Shown: positions 1-51,456, numbered from the stretch's first letter. The stretch: 64,000 nt of DNA from Glandiceps talaboti (GCF_964340395.1 NC_135564.1:11117891-11181890); one strand, 5' to 3'. A program made the numbers and translations. Notes: generated by a model from the sequence alone, not told the origin.

Positions 1-2529
1 TGTCCCATCAAACAGTTTTAGTTTAGTTTCTGATAGCTTTCTCTCCTGTAGTCTTTTAAGATATGATTGTGTTATACAATATACTAGCTAACATCACTCT
101 TTGCGGCTCATGACGGTTCAAGTAATGGCAGTATCGACACCTTGTAATTTACACACTTTTTCTCATTTAGATCCTAAAGTACAGGCATTAGTGACACTTC
201 TTTGAACCTCTGCTCTTTACTTGAAGCAAACAGATGAAAGAATTGTCCTCAATGACTTCATTCTACAGTATTTTCGTAAATCAGCGTGACATATTTGTGC
301 ATTATCGACATTTTCTTTCTTGGATGTATTATGCTTTAATTCCTGTGTTACGTTTCGCGCATATGTCATGATTAGTTTTGATACCCATGCACATTCCTTC
401 CCCTGATTAGCTGTTGATGTTATTACAATCGTAGTAATGTAAAATGGTAGTGATATGGCCATTATGGCTAAAATATGTATACTTTAGGAAAGTGCTATAA
501 AGTCATACCAAATCAACAAAATAACACTGTAAGGAAATGTAAGTTTCCAGATTGAAAGTTTAATTTGGAGGGGGAGGGGGAGGGGGGAGTTGATTTATTA
601 TTTAGCAAGTGAATCCTCAGAATGAAAAAGATTGACTTTTACCGTGTTTACCTGAGGGTGTATACATACATTTTGTATATGATAAATTTATATTAACTGT
701 TCTGTATGAGTTTTTCACCCTATGGACCCAGTTACTGCAATCTATACCTACATACACATGTACTGGCCAATTACAGCATCTAAATTCATCAAATAATTGA
801 CTTCAATGAAATGGAAAAGTTGAAATCAGATGTTTGTTTACTGATATTATATTATCATTTATAATACACTTACATGTATTATTGTATAAGTAACTTTGTG
901 CTTTAGAAAAAATGGCAGAAGTCGGAGATATTGAAAAAAAATAATTCTTGGGTCAAAATGCAATGTGTTGTGATAGCTGGAAAGTTTTGTGTGGATGCAA
1001 TGCCCTTAGTATCGTGGTAGTGTGTGTATACGCTAGCATGATATTCTTAAGTAAATATATTTCAGAGTGAACAGTTCTGTTCCTGTATACATGTATAATA
1101 CGTGAATCGATTAGTTTATGCATACATTGTCGTTTGAGTTCATGATCTAAAAAATTTAAAACATTGAGATTGACTCATCTTACAATGAGTCAAGAGAAAG
1201 TATATATGATTGAATGTAAGAAATGGCCACCTGCTTCCCGTGTGACACAGGTCTGGACTCTAGAGCCCTCTCACGCAATTCTTGATGGTTGTGGGCTTTC
1301 AACGTTTCCTAGCAATGAAAGAGCTGTGTGATTTCAAGTGTATACCTACATTTTTTGTGAGCTAGAGTTATTTTTCACTTTGTATGGGAAAAAGGTAGTA
1401 GTAATGCGACCAAGAGACATGGTGATCTTTTTCATGATGACAATACAATTGATGACCCAAATGAATTCAGTGGAAAAAGACATGCGACTGCAGTATGGTT
1501 ATTAGTCTAACACAGGTTATTGTATACGAACAGGGACAGTTTGTGATATATCACGGCCATGCAGGAGAGTGAGACTGACAGTTTTCCACTGCATGTGTGT
1601 TTGTCATCTAAGTATAAACACATCTTGAAAATAATGCATGTATAATTACTGAAGGTATTATTCACTGTTAGTGTACTAACCTCACATACAATTGAATGTC
1701 AGTTTGTTTAGTCTTCTTTTGTGGCATGCCAGTTCAGCTGTATATGCAGCCGTGTTTTCACTAAATTAAACCCTAGTGTATAAAAGAGTGATGGTGCTCT
1801 GAGCCAGGATACTGATAGTATGTCAAATTTCTAATGTTTCAAGTCCTCTGTGAAACTTTCTTGATACTGGCCACATTGATGTGATGTACAATGTACCACA
1901 TACCAGATTTTTGGAAAAACAAAAGATTTTAGAATTTTGGCCACAAGGAGTGCTATTTAGGAGTACCTTTTAAGGCAGTAAAATCAAGTTTTTTTTCTTG
2001 ACTTGCTGGTCCTGTTATCCATTTTGTTGTTGACCATGTTATGTTGTGGCATGCAATCATCTTCATGATTGACATTTTTATCCCCCCCCCCACCCCATTT
2101 GTTTTTATTCAAGAGACCCTTGCCAAGGCCTTTTGGCCAAGTTGATAACCAGAATACAGAAATTTTGCTAGAATTAATTACTAATTAAGTTTGTCTTATA
2201 CATTCTTAGCACATCCTATTACTTCTTCAAGTCCACCACCCCTCCTCCACCACTCCAAGCTCCACCCTCGAAATTTTTTTACTGTAGTATTCCTCCCCCC
2301 CCTTTGCAAACCATTAGAACACTAGATTTCTTAGCCCAATATTTCCATATAATCCAAAAAAAAAAAAGATGATCCAAATTTCAACAAACATTGAGCAAAA
2401 CTAATGAAGCAATTTCTCAAAGAAGATTGCACCTAATAGTATCTTTAGCCAAAAAAAAAGAAAGACAAAAAACAGTCTGATTTTACAGAGATGTAAAAAT
2501 CTTTTCATTGTGTGTATTTTTCTTACAAG
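1..2529 (+). other. Probable BAZ2 intron, no exon seen
   Basis: AT-rich with a G-run (569-588), a C-run near 2083 and a diverged copy (~1908-1975) of the dispersed repeat with a CTCF-like core. It ends in a pyrimidine tract and AG before exon 1. No open frame resembles the missing BAZ2 N-terminus. Confidence 0.6.
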
Positions 2530-40533
<38,004 letters not shown>

Positions 40534-43500
40534 ACAGACAACATAGCTGTACTATATAAGAATTGAAAATAATGCGGGCTGAGCTTTATTGACAAGAAAC
40601 GAACAATGGCTAGAACTGATGTTTTAATTACAATGGCTAGATCTCATTTGCATTTCAAATAGATGCCAAAGATCCACTCTTTGTATTTTTGATTGGTTTC
40701 TTTGATGTTCTCTTGTCTAAATTTTGTAGAAAATGAATTCCGTTGTGTACTGCATTAGGATGCATTTGGGCAATAGATTGTATATATGAACTGTGGGTGT
40801 CCTAACTTTTGCTGCTAAGGGACCAATCGCAAAGTACAGTAGAAGGGGTGGGTACATGCAGACTTGCATTTAGATTGTCAAGTAGTTGCTTGCTGTGCAA
40901 GGGATGTCAGGATGTGTGTGTATGTGGATGCTGTATATACTGTGCTGTAGAGTGGCGAGGACAGCGTATTTAATTCCGAGGTTTTTTACATGTAGTGCCA
41001 GGTGACGCATATAGGGTGGGATGTATGCAGAACGTACAGGGACTGGACTGCTTGGCAAGTCTAGAACTCATTAATGTCGAAATAGACATCGAAATTGACA
41101 TGCTGTGTGTGCTGTCAAAAAAGGGGTGTATAGTTACCGAGTTGGGAACCCACTTATGTTTTCATATCAATGTTATGGGGAGGTGAAAATTCCTTCAGAA
41201 AACAGAGTTTATCATAGGCAGAAAATTCAGCATTATTTATATATTCTTTGTAGCTAGCTAGCTGAGGCAGACTGAGCAGGCGAGAACTTACGCACTTCCA
41301 ATCTGTTGTCAAGGAAACTTGACTAATTTGCATAACATTGAGCCAATTTGCATATTAGTCTAAGTGCAATTTGTGTATTTGTGTAAGTAGGGATATTTGG
41401 AGACCATAGTCTGGTTTAAGATCCTTGGTGAACATAGCCTCGTTTGTACACTTCTCAGGTCGATGTATCTACAGTAGATGGCATCGCGATTTTTTGAGAC
41501 TGTTCCATTGCATATCTGTAAAAAATATGACCCTGTCTTATAAACAGAGAGTGAAACACATGATTGATCAAACATGTGTGTAAATTGTGTATACTGATGG
41601 GTGGGGGTGGGTGGGTAGGGTGGGTGGGGATGGGGGAGTGAGATGGTATTTGAACAAAAAAACCCATACAAATGAAGTTGGGCATTATTTGTTGTGAGTT
41701 TGTGACTTGCCACGCAGTCCATCACAAAGTAGATAAATAGTGATCTAGCGATGTAATTATTGACCAAAATGGTTATCATACTCTGTATTAAAATATTTCC
41801 ATGTAATTTCTATTTATAAATTTCCTGTGAATTTGTTCCCATTGATGTATTTTTTGCCAATTTGAACCATCATGTCAAATGTGCCTTTTGAGTCCATTCA
41901 TTCGGTATATTGTCAGTTGCATGTGTCCTTTTTTTGTACTCGAATTTTCAGTATGTCTTGACAGTTTTTTTTTTATAGCAATGAAATGTCTGAAATACCA
42001 AAAAAAAAATGGAGAGAAGATGGCAATGTGTTTTTTGTATTATGTCCGTTGTGCCATAGCGTGGATTTCGAGGGCACCGAATTGTGTTAATACACCGGCT
42101 GTTGTATCAAAAATTTCTGATTCTACTTGTACTTTTCACTTTTTTTTTTTTTTTTAGATTTGTCTGTCTGTCGTTTTAGAAAATGAGATGTTTGTGCAAT
42201 TTTTAGGTGCTGTATTTTGTGTACAGTTGCATTAGTTCTATTCTTTGTGTTGTTTTGCTAGTCTGTCTTTTCAAGTTTTTTTAAAGATGCAGTCACTCAC
42301 TTACTATTTACCATAACTGTTATTGAACTGCCAATTTGTGGAACTGCCAGGCTTTTTTTGACCAGATTGTCCAAGAATCATTCTAATATTACACCATTGG
42401 TACAAAAGTATCTTCATTAACAATAGACCCTGGACACTCTAGGGTCCATGCATAAACTCAATTTCAGTCTAGTATCAAATCAAGTAAATAGCGCCCCCTA
42501 GTGACAACATGGCATACCTGCACACTTGTGGCTTGATGTGCCATTTCGGGTGGGGGGGTGGGGGGGGGGGTGGGGGGGGGACCAGATTCCATAGCAACTC
42601 CCTGGTGATGTAATGAACTGCACTTGCGGTTGGTAGAGGGCAACATTTGTTGCATAACACCACTAAGTAAATACTGCCAGCTAGTGGCAGCAGAAAGTAC
42701 ACTAGTATTTTGTCTGAGGGCTGTTTTTTGCAAATCGGTGCAGTAAATAGCGCCCTCTTGTGACATAATGAAGTACAATTATTGGTTGTTAGAGGACGTT
42801 GTTTATAGGAAAGTCAGATGTTAGAAATTGCTGCCATTCAAGCCAAATTTATAGAGGACAATACGGGTAATAATGAAGTCAGTAATTTTATAGAACCCAG
42901 TGTGGTTCTATGGAAATTAGTTATGCGCAATGAAACACACAATCCAAGATGTTGACTTATACAGCCAACAATGCCATGAATTGGGAAGAAACAAAGAACC
43001 ATTGGTCATCATTCTATTATATCATAAACTATTGCATATCATGTAATTCTGCATATTTAAGCTATTTCAGAAGAAATGTATGATTTCTTTGCAACTATTT
43101 GGTGAAATATTGTGCAAAAAAATTTTAAAAAGGAAGAAACTTTCCTCTGAATTACTGTACCAAGGTGTAATATTATATGCTGATTCCAGGGCCAAAGACT
43201 CATTCAAACAAAGTACTGTTATTACCAAATGCTGATTCCAGGGCCAACATCACATGACTATTTCCATAGTGACTGTGGTCACCATACAAATAAGAAGTGG
43301 GGGTGGGGGGGGGGGGTCTGTTTGAAATATTTTTCTATATGCTTATCTTCAATTTGGCTTTCCCTGTGTTTAAACCCTTCTGTGTATTTTTCCAACTTAT
43401 CAACAGTTTGGAGATTTAAAAAAAAAAGGTGACATCATCACCAAAAATGATTATTTCTCAGGTTTGTCTCACAAGGACTTAATGTATGCGTAATATATGC

Positions 43501-43795
43501 GTAATATATGTATTTATTTCCGAAGTTCGTGAATTGTATTTCTCACTCAGTCTCTCATTCACTCACTCCGTCAGTTAGTTACTTTTGATTGCTAACAGAC
43601 ATTTATTTGTACTAGAACAACTTTGTGACTGCCTTTGCAGCAGTGCATATATGTAGTTATCATTTTTAATATGAAATGAAGAAATAGAGTTCCTTTCACT
43701 TTCTATGGTATTTCCAGGTCAACAAACTGCAGTACCTTGTATAAACTATCTTCTATCTTGGTGATTTTCACAATAAATGTAAAGATACACACAGA
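40534..43795 (+). other. BAZ2 3' untranslated region (inferred)
   Basis: No coding exon follows the stop. The first convincing poly(A) signal region is AATAAA at 43772, giving a UTR of about 3.2 kb; an earlier ATTAAA near 41788 is possible. The UTR contains three G-run tracts on the sense strand (41598-41638, 42548-42580, 43298-43317), CTCF-like cores at 42490 and 42749, and long T runs. Short open frames here look non-coding. Confidence 0.6.
43772..43777 (+). promoter_or_regulatory. Candidate poly(A) signal of BAZ2
   Basis: AATAAA followed about 20-35 nt later by GT-rich sequence (GGTAACGTGTCGTC). This is the best placed hexamer between the BAZ2 stop and the intergenic microsatellites. Confidence 0.5.
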
Positions 43796-44225
43796 GTCCG
43801 GTAACGTGTCGTCATTTCTTTGATCTAGTGATATGTATGTAGTATCCGCTAGTGTTACAACTTATCATGTTATAACATGAGTAACTACGAGATGACTGTA
43901 TTCACAGTGGGTTGGGCTGTGGTGAGCCTCTGTTTCATAGCCCCCTCTGGCAGACCTAATGTGCATATCACTGATGGAATCATGTGATGAACTATTCTTC
44001 ATGTACACATCCTAAAGAACATCTCGCTAAATTTCAGGCCAATCTTCCCAGTCGTGTTTTGAGTTTAAATTTTTATTTTTATTAACCAATCACATTTTTT
44101 TGCCCCAAATTACACACCTATACTGTAATATTTTGATTTGAACAATTTCCCAACTAGACACCAAAAGTAGTGTTCCCACCACATACCAAGGCAATTGGTC
44201 CAGTGGATTTTGACTTTAAGACATT

Positions 44226-44627
44226 TCCAGACACATATACATGCACACATACATACACACACATACTATTACTATACTACATAGATACATACATACACTC
44301 ACTACATACATACATACATACATACATACACACACATACATACATACATACATACACATACAACACATACATACATACAATACATACATACATACATACA
44401 TACATACATGCATACATGCATACATACATACATACATACATACATGCATACATAGATACATACACATACAATACATACATACATACATACATACATACAT
44501 ACATACATACATACATACAATACATACATACATAGTATTACATACATACATACTTGTACTCCGGCGTGGGCGTTAGATTTAATACATACATACATACATA
44601 CATACATACATACATACATACATACAA
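44226..44627 (+). repeat. (CATA)n tetranucleotide array
   Basis: About 330 bp of CATA with rare variants, interrupted at 44563-44580 by CTTGTACTCCGGCGTGGG, then a further 45 bp. Located between the convergent 3' ends. His/Thr/Tyr frames here are artefacts. Confidence 0.96.
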
Positions 44628-44803
44628 AGACAGATGGACAGACATTTTGCAATGTCTGTAGCAACACACAATCTCAGTTCAGTTGTACTAAAAAATGACA
44701 ATTGTTATATCATGCAACCATTTTCTTTCAAACCTTGTTAATTTACAAAGTTGACATTACACTGCAGTCACACTAAGTCTTGTATCAACTGTTTTAAAAT
44801 CAC

Positions 44804-44818
44804 TTTATTTAATTTATT
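44804..44818 (-). promoter_or_regulatory. Candidate poly(A) signals for the minus-strand gene
   Basis: Two TTTATT hexamers (AATAAA on the minus strand) lie here; another is at 47216-47221. Which one ends the ACBD5 transcript cannot be decided from sequence. The 44.8 kb pair would give a 3.4 kb 3' UTR, the 47.2 kb one about 1.0 kb. Confidence 0.3.
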
Positions 44819-44962
44819 TATATTTCAGAAGAATCAATTCATCTAAAAATTATTTACATCTTGTTTACAATTACACCCCCTCCCCATCACAAGTCATCTA
44901 AAGTGAAACACCTATCTATTGTAGTACAAAATACAACTCTCCTCTCTAGTCATTCAAAATAT

Positions 44963-45184
44963 GTTGCATGTATGTATATGTGTGTGTATGTACATACATA
45001 TGTATGTACGTATGCACACATGTATTTATGTATGTATGTAGGTATGTGTGTGTATGTATGTATGTATGTATGTATGTATGTATGTATGTATGTATGTATG
45101 TATATATGTCTGTGTGTGTATATATGTATGTATGTAGGTATGTATGTATGTATGTATTTATGTATATATGTTTGTCTGTCTGTC
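44963..45184 (+). repeat. (TATG)n tetranucleotide array
   Basis: About 220 bp of TATG/TGTA units, the reverse-complement sense of the array at 44.2-44.6 kb, 336 bp away. Confidence 0.96.
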
Positions 45185-45351
45185 TGCTTTATTATACTAA
45201 CACAACAATTTGGAGTGCAATATAAAAACACTGACTTTACTGAATGAAACAGAAAACTGGGCAGCAATAAGAAGTGTTATATGAATGTAAATGAAGTGAG
45301 TTGGCTAAGAAATATCAAGCCTGTCTCTTGTTAGTGTTGGATTATACAGCC

Positions 45352-45800
45352 CATTTCATGTTACCGTTCACTGGATCTGTGTGATACAACCACAGTACAG
45401 AAACCAGTCAGAAAATACACATACTACAATTTAACTAAATGCTCGCTCAAAACAAGGATTAAGATTTCGGTGTTAAAATAGTTGTTTGATAGAACTATAG
45501 AAAAATTTGGTCCAGAACGAATGAGTAATCCGATACAATCCTCATGGCTCCACTGATAAGATAACACTTAATGTGAGAACCTGGGATTGAAACACTGGCC
45601 TTTAAGATAGCAAGATTGAAAATGAAGTGATATGCTACCATGCAGACATTAAAACATAGTCACCTGCATGGCTGTGCCTAGTTGCAGTACATTTAGTAGA
45701 AACGGTTTATTTCAAATGTAGCAAGAAATTGCAATTTTGCTCTGAGGTGTAAAAGGTTTCATAATTTGCAAGAGAAAATTAAAAAATATCTACAGCTTTG
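45352..45800. mobile_element. MITE family E copy interrupted by a family B MITE
   Basis: The left part (GTTCACTGGATCTGTGTGAT..., 45366-45450) and right part (GCAAGATTGAAAATGAAG... 45605-45760) match the uninterrupted copy at 55435-55745. Between them, ~45460-45604, is a family B MITE ending ACCTGGGATTGAAACACTGG then CCTTTAA. This is a nested insertion. Confidence 0.65.
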
Positions 45801-46005
45801 TTGGATGTATAGAAAGGTGGCCACAGGCTAATTTTTAGTTGGAAAAATGATTTGTTATAAAAATTACAAAAATTCTCCCACGTAGAAAATGGTACAGATG
45901 AAGTATGTTCATACAAATATCACATTTGAAAACATCATATGCAATCCAAAGTAAATATTAGAATATAAAACATTATGTCTAGTGTGTGTCATCAGCAGGA
46001 GTAAC

Positions 46006-46225
46006 AGTTTGCTAAGATAGACACAAACTAATTGAATTGACCTGACCTTGGTTTATTTGTACTCCACAGTTGGCTGCCATTTGTGATGACTTGCATGATC
46101 TTGCAGTGAATACGTTTTTGAGATTTCAAATGTTTACATTATCTTGACCACAGGGTGTTTTATACCTGCATAACAAAGTACCACTATCACTCTTTTTAGT
46201 GTGTGTCTATCTTAGTAAACAGAGA
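46006..46225. mobile_element. ~220-bp MITE (family C, copy 2)
   Basis: Inverted ends: GTTTGCTAAGATAGACACAA and the reverse complement of GTGTGTCTATCTTAGTAAAC. The inner phrase CTTGCATGATCTTGCAG is shared with 20355-20582. Confidence 0.75.
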
Positions 46226-46460
46226 CCTCAGTAGTATCATTGCAAATAAATGAACATCACTAAGTATATCGCTGAAAATAATGGACAAAAATAGATTCAG
46301 AACTGAAATAGATTTCATTTTTGATTTTCAGATTTTTTAAACTTTTATTTCTTTTCTATAAACAATGTATATACGGTTTGATTGAGACTAGTATGCAACT
46401 ATTGTGAAAATAAAACCCTAGCTAAACCACTACTGCATTTCCCATATCCAATATGCCATA

Positions 46461-46560
46461 GTCCAGTTATCAGAAAGACAAAAGATTGCACAGTTTGGCC
46501 ACTTGGGGGCGCTATTTGAAAGTATATATGGACTGAACATGAGTTGTGTAGTTTTGTATT
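46461..46560 (+). repeat. Dispersed repeat with CTCF-like core
   Basis: GTCCAGTTATCAGAAAGACA then CCACTTGGGGGCGCTATTTG (46499-46518); same family as 37571. Confidence 0.7.
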
Positions 46561-48240
46561 GCAATGACCCTGGGATGAAAGTTTTAACCCTTGTTTTTTC
46601 TACTCTGAGGATATTCTTGCATGTATGATGCTTTTTAAAACTTGTTGTCAACAGGGTAACTGGAATATAGCATATCGTATGAGGATGACCCTATTTATTT
46701 CAATGTTTCTCATTGTATCACCTTAATGTTGATGGGATGGTTGGTCAGTTGTAAAATCAAGACAGGGTGAAAAGGTAAGTGTACAAGCACATTTTGGTGA
46801 AGTTTTGAATTCATCATCTTATTTTTAAAAGTTTTGTGAGCCTTTGAAATAACAATTAAAATCAGAAGGATGCTGAACTGTTCATTTTGTTGAAAGGTAC
46901 TAAATTTTCAGTAATAAATGATAATTTTCACCAAGACTATTAATGCTTGTGGTTGTCACTATCAATACCATCACTGATGTTATATGATTTTTTTCTGAGC
47001 AAGCCGTAGAGAGCATTGATCGTTTAAAATTATTTTGTTGGTTTGAAGTATTATAGGCTATGAGAAACAGAGAATAAAAAGGGCCACCTTTACACCCTGT
47101 CATACACTGTCTTACATGACAAGAACTCCTATCATGGATGCTATATTTGAATTCAATCACTGGTAACTAACACTGTCCTCTATAAAATCTGATGTGTTGA
47201 AAGCGGCTAGATGTCTTTATTTACCTCTATTTCCATCGTAGTGTGACAGTTCTTTTGTTCCGGGTGATCGCCGCCATCCAACAGAACTCTAATCATGGAG
47301 TCTATACTGAGTTCAATCATTAGTAACTACATATACATTATAACATATTGCACTTTCATTTTGTGTAAGTACTTCATCAAGTATCTCTCTGGCAGATCAG
47401 GTACTTCAGATATCAATCTGACAATGGTTCTGTAAAAAGTTCACTTCTCACTTTATAAAATCAAACCATCACAGTGGCTCAAGTGTTGATTGTCCACCTC
47501 GCAGTATTAATAAAAGATACACAATTCAGAGACTATTTTGTCTCCTTGAAATGCACATCGTAAAAATATCCACATTTTTTTTTTATCACTCTTAAGTTTT
47601 AAAGTTTACATTGCATTGTTGGCTTCACCAGACCTAGTATGCTGATGACAGTGCAATTTCTGGACAATTCTCGGCAAATTTTCAAGCACGAAACATGAAG
47701 GCTATTTGCCATCAAACTTGTAGAATAGTTTTAGCATCAGTCTTCCAACACCTAGGTTTCTAGACATCTTTGTTGATTTCATTCATGTCTTTAGAGAATT
47801 TTCCGTTGAAGCTTGGAACAGTTTTTGCATTACTGTTATCCCACATTAGGTCAACGTAACTTCATAACCCTTGTCAAATCCTCTTTCATCGAAATTATTG
47901 ACGTCTGGGTTTTTTGTCGCACTGATCATAGTTTAGTCTTTGCCAATTTTGACAAATAAATCACCCATTTCATATTTGTAGTACTGGATAGTTTAGTAGA
48001 TCAGTCATATTTCAGATCACAGATCTCAAGATGTGAATCCAAACTTTATACGACACTTGATTTTAATGATATTCTTAATCTTGAAATGGAATAGATTTTA
48101 ATGATAGTGTCAAATCTCTAAATCTTGCACTTAATCAATTCTTCAGGACTTGGGGAAATCCGTTGAATTTCAGTCTCCTCCAGTACTACACATATACTTG
48201 ATTCGATCACCTCACTACATCCTGTGTGTGTTCATTACCA

Positions 48241-48426
48241 CTATGAACGATGACCTCGTCTCCTTTTCAACAGTTTAATGACCCAGCTCACAACAAAAGG
48301 CCACACAATGATGAAAAATACAGTTTTGCTGGACAGATTGTTGAATGGCCACCATGATGATGATGACTGCCCTCTGGTGGCAGGAGAGGGTGGTGAAGAC
48401 CACATTCCACTCTGTTGCGCCTCGGC
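48241..48426 (-). CDS. ACBD5: ACBD5 exon 12: C-terminal membrane anchor
   Basis: Acceptor TTAG ends at 48427; stop TAG at 48243-48241; 61 codons. It encodes [18 protein letters not shown] and [19 protein letters not shown]. One ~18-residue hydrophobic segment with a basic luminal tail fits a tail-anchored peroxisomal or mitochondrial outer membrane protein. WWPF and the internal WPF are shared with human ACBD5. Confidence 0.95.
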   Translation of the reverse strand, partial: AEAQQSGMWSSPPSPATRGQSSSSWWPFNNLSSKTVFFIIVWPFVVSWVIKLLKRRRGHRS

Positions 48427-51384
48427 CTAAATCATGAAATGTTGGAAAAAGGAAATAAAAAGTTGTTATTAGGGGTTTTTAATTCCAAAGATCATGACGG
48501 ATTCTTTACTTTTTAAACAAGTGTACCCAACATTTATTTATGAACAAAGAAGTAACATTCAGATCATGTTTTTCAGGAGCTATCGTATATTTCAATACAC
48601 ACATAGTAGTTGAAACCATATCAAATAGTGTCACTAATGTTGATAATTGTTTAGTAGAAAGTTCACCGCTAATTGTTGAAAAGTTAAAGTCCCTGGGCAA
48701 GATTTGAACCATGATTGTGCCCCAGTCAACTCAGCTGTATAAATGGGAACCTGGTAGGATAGAGGTTGTAATGTAAAATGCTTTATCCTATGTGTACCCT
48801 AGTCAACCCAGCTGTATAAATGGGAACCTGGTAGGATAGAGGTTGTAATGTAAAATGCTTTATCCTATGTGTACCCTAGTCAACCCAGCTGTATAAATGG
48901 GAACCTGGTAGGATAGAGGTTGTAATGTAAAATGCTTTATCCTATGTGTACCCTAGTCAACCCAGCTGTATAAATGGGAACCTGGTAGGATAGAGGTTGT
49001 AATGTAAAATGCTTTATCCTATGTGTACCCTAGTCAACCTAGCTGTATAAATGGGAACCTGGTAGGATAGAGGTTGTAATGTAAAATGCTTTATCCTATG
49101 TGCTTACTGAGGCTGAAATGGATTGTGTGCTCCCTAGGGAGTTGAGGAAGTATAAAGGTGTGTTGTGCTAATATGGATCTGTGCCAGGGGGGTTATAATT
49201 GAAGAGTACTATGATCACGACATTCACTGTGGGAGGGCGCTTTATAAATACCATCATTACTATTAGTACATGGTGATAAACTGCTCTCATTCGTACATGA
49301 GGTAAGAATTCATAGCACCTGTAATAACATTTACCTTGTGCTAGAGGGTCAAAATAGAATAAGAAGGTTGACTTATTCTCAAGTATGCTTATAGCAATGC
49401 GTGTGTACTGCATGAAGCAGTTGCTATGGTGTCGATCAAAATATCAAATAGTTGTTATTTATATTTTTTTGACAAACCTAGGTGGTAGAATTCTACTACA
49501 GGTAACTGAGAACTGGGGAGTCTAATGTAATGTACAGGAACTTCACCTTACCTGATGTCTCAGTGATAATGTTTCTAAAGTATTGAGTCGTATCAACACA
49601 CTGTTCATATCTTGTTGTAACCTCTCTAAAGCTACTGCTATCTGTTCATTCACGTCTCCTTTAGGTGGTGAGTGTTGTCTGCCACCACGTCCACCACTAC
49701 CACCACTACTGCCTGATGGCCGTGTGGGAGTTCTGCTCGGTGACCTTTGACCTTCACCTGCAACAGCATTGTCAATTTTATTTTTACTGTGGGTTATACA
49801 ACATAGTGGGAGGGCCTATGGTTACAAGTACTTAAACCATTGTTGGGAAATTGTAATGAGTTCAGAATTAAAGTTATGTTGATATATGGAATGCTTATCA
49901 GATATCGTCTACTACTAGTAAAATGTTATTTTGGATGTGGCTTTCTGTCGTGAGTAAACTTGTATTACATTGCCAAGGTCTAACAAATTTAAGTATGTAA
50001 TATTAATAATCAAGGATACTTACTCCTACCAGTGCCTCTACCACTACCCTGTCCAGTGGCACCACTACCTCGCTGCCTGCCCTGACTACCACTTTGACCA
50101 CCATCTCCCTCACCGCCATTACCACCACCACGGGCAACCACCGCGTCGGATAAACCTTTGCCGTCGATAATCTGACTGACTTCAGGTGAACGGAAAGAGA
50201 CACTGGGCTTCTCCGAGTAAACCTCAGCCTGTACAGTAAAACTATTTTTATTGGGTGTTGATGTGGTCGGGTTGTAAGAACTGGATTTCAATGCTATTAG
50301 GGAGGGCATCTGTAATGAGATGATACAATGCAAGACATATACACACAGCAGTTTTATTAACAATCCAGCCTTCTGTGATCACAAAGCATGAACTCTTATC
50401 TACATTCGGTATTACATGACTTAGGCTTGTTATCTTCAGCAACACACCAACTGTTAAAAAATTGCCATGCATATAATCAAGCAAAAATAACGCCAATGGT
50501 GTTGCAGCACAAGTGATTGCACAAAAAACATATTTATTTGAATTTGATCTGTGAGAGGCAATTACTACGTTTACAGTAGTTATGGTTGTTGTCATGGTTA
50601 TTAGAAATTTCAGTGATGATGGATTGTGGAATGATTTCACAATGTATTAAATTATGATTTTTTGAACAATTATTTAGCAATGAACTCAAACAGTTACCAT
50701 AGCAATGAACTCAGACAGTTACCATAGCAATGAACCCAGCCAGTTACCATAGCAACGAACTCAGACAGTTACCATAGCATATACACTGAATTCCTACCCT
50801 AGCAAATTTGAAAACAATCTGCCTTGCCTGGCAAGATGACCTCAAACATCACAACATATTTCGTGACTGTAAAGTGCAGGGAGTCGTTGTGCAACCAAGG
50901 CTTTTGGTAGACAACTTTCAGCGTTCATTGGACTGTACTTCAGATTACCCTATTAATCCTGTGAATGGACTAGTCTTGTATAGATAATCACTGGGTGATA
51001 CTAATATAGATGACATATGAGGGGTGTTCAGCTTATTGAGTATAAAATTGTGTTCTTTTTTTTATTCCACAAGTGTTGCTTTACCTCTGAGTTGTCTTCT
51101 AAATTCTGTTTTTCCACTGAGTCACAGAATATTTCATCACCACTGTCGGTATCACTGGTAATTGATGGGGAGGTTAAAAGTGGTGTGGTATGTCCTGTAC
51201 CATTTATACCACCATTGATACGTACAAATCCATTCTCTGTAGTCAAAGTCAAAGAGGTACAGATTGTCACTATTAACCAGTTCCAATCCAATGAATGTGG
51301 AATGATCATCATTAATGTTCTACTCTACATGAAAGAAAGTGCTTTAAAATAGAGATGGTATGACAATGCAGTTAGTATTCAATG

Positions 51385-51456
<72 letters not shown>

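Larger units (their letters stand above)
45801..48240. other. Region after the ACBD5 stop: 3' UTR and intergenic
   Basis: Apart from the family C MITE and the CTCF-core repeat, no coding feature is seen. Part of this is the 3' UTR of the minus-strand gene; its end is unknown. Confidence 0.5.
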
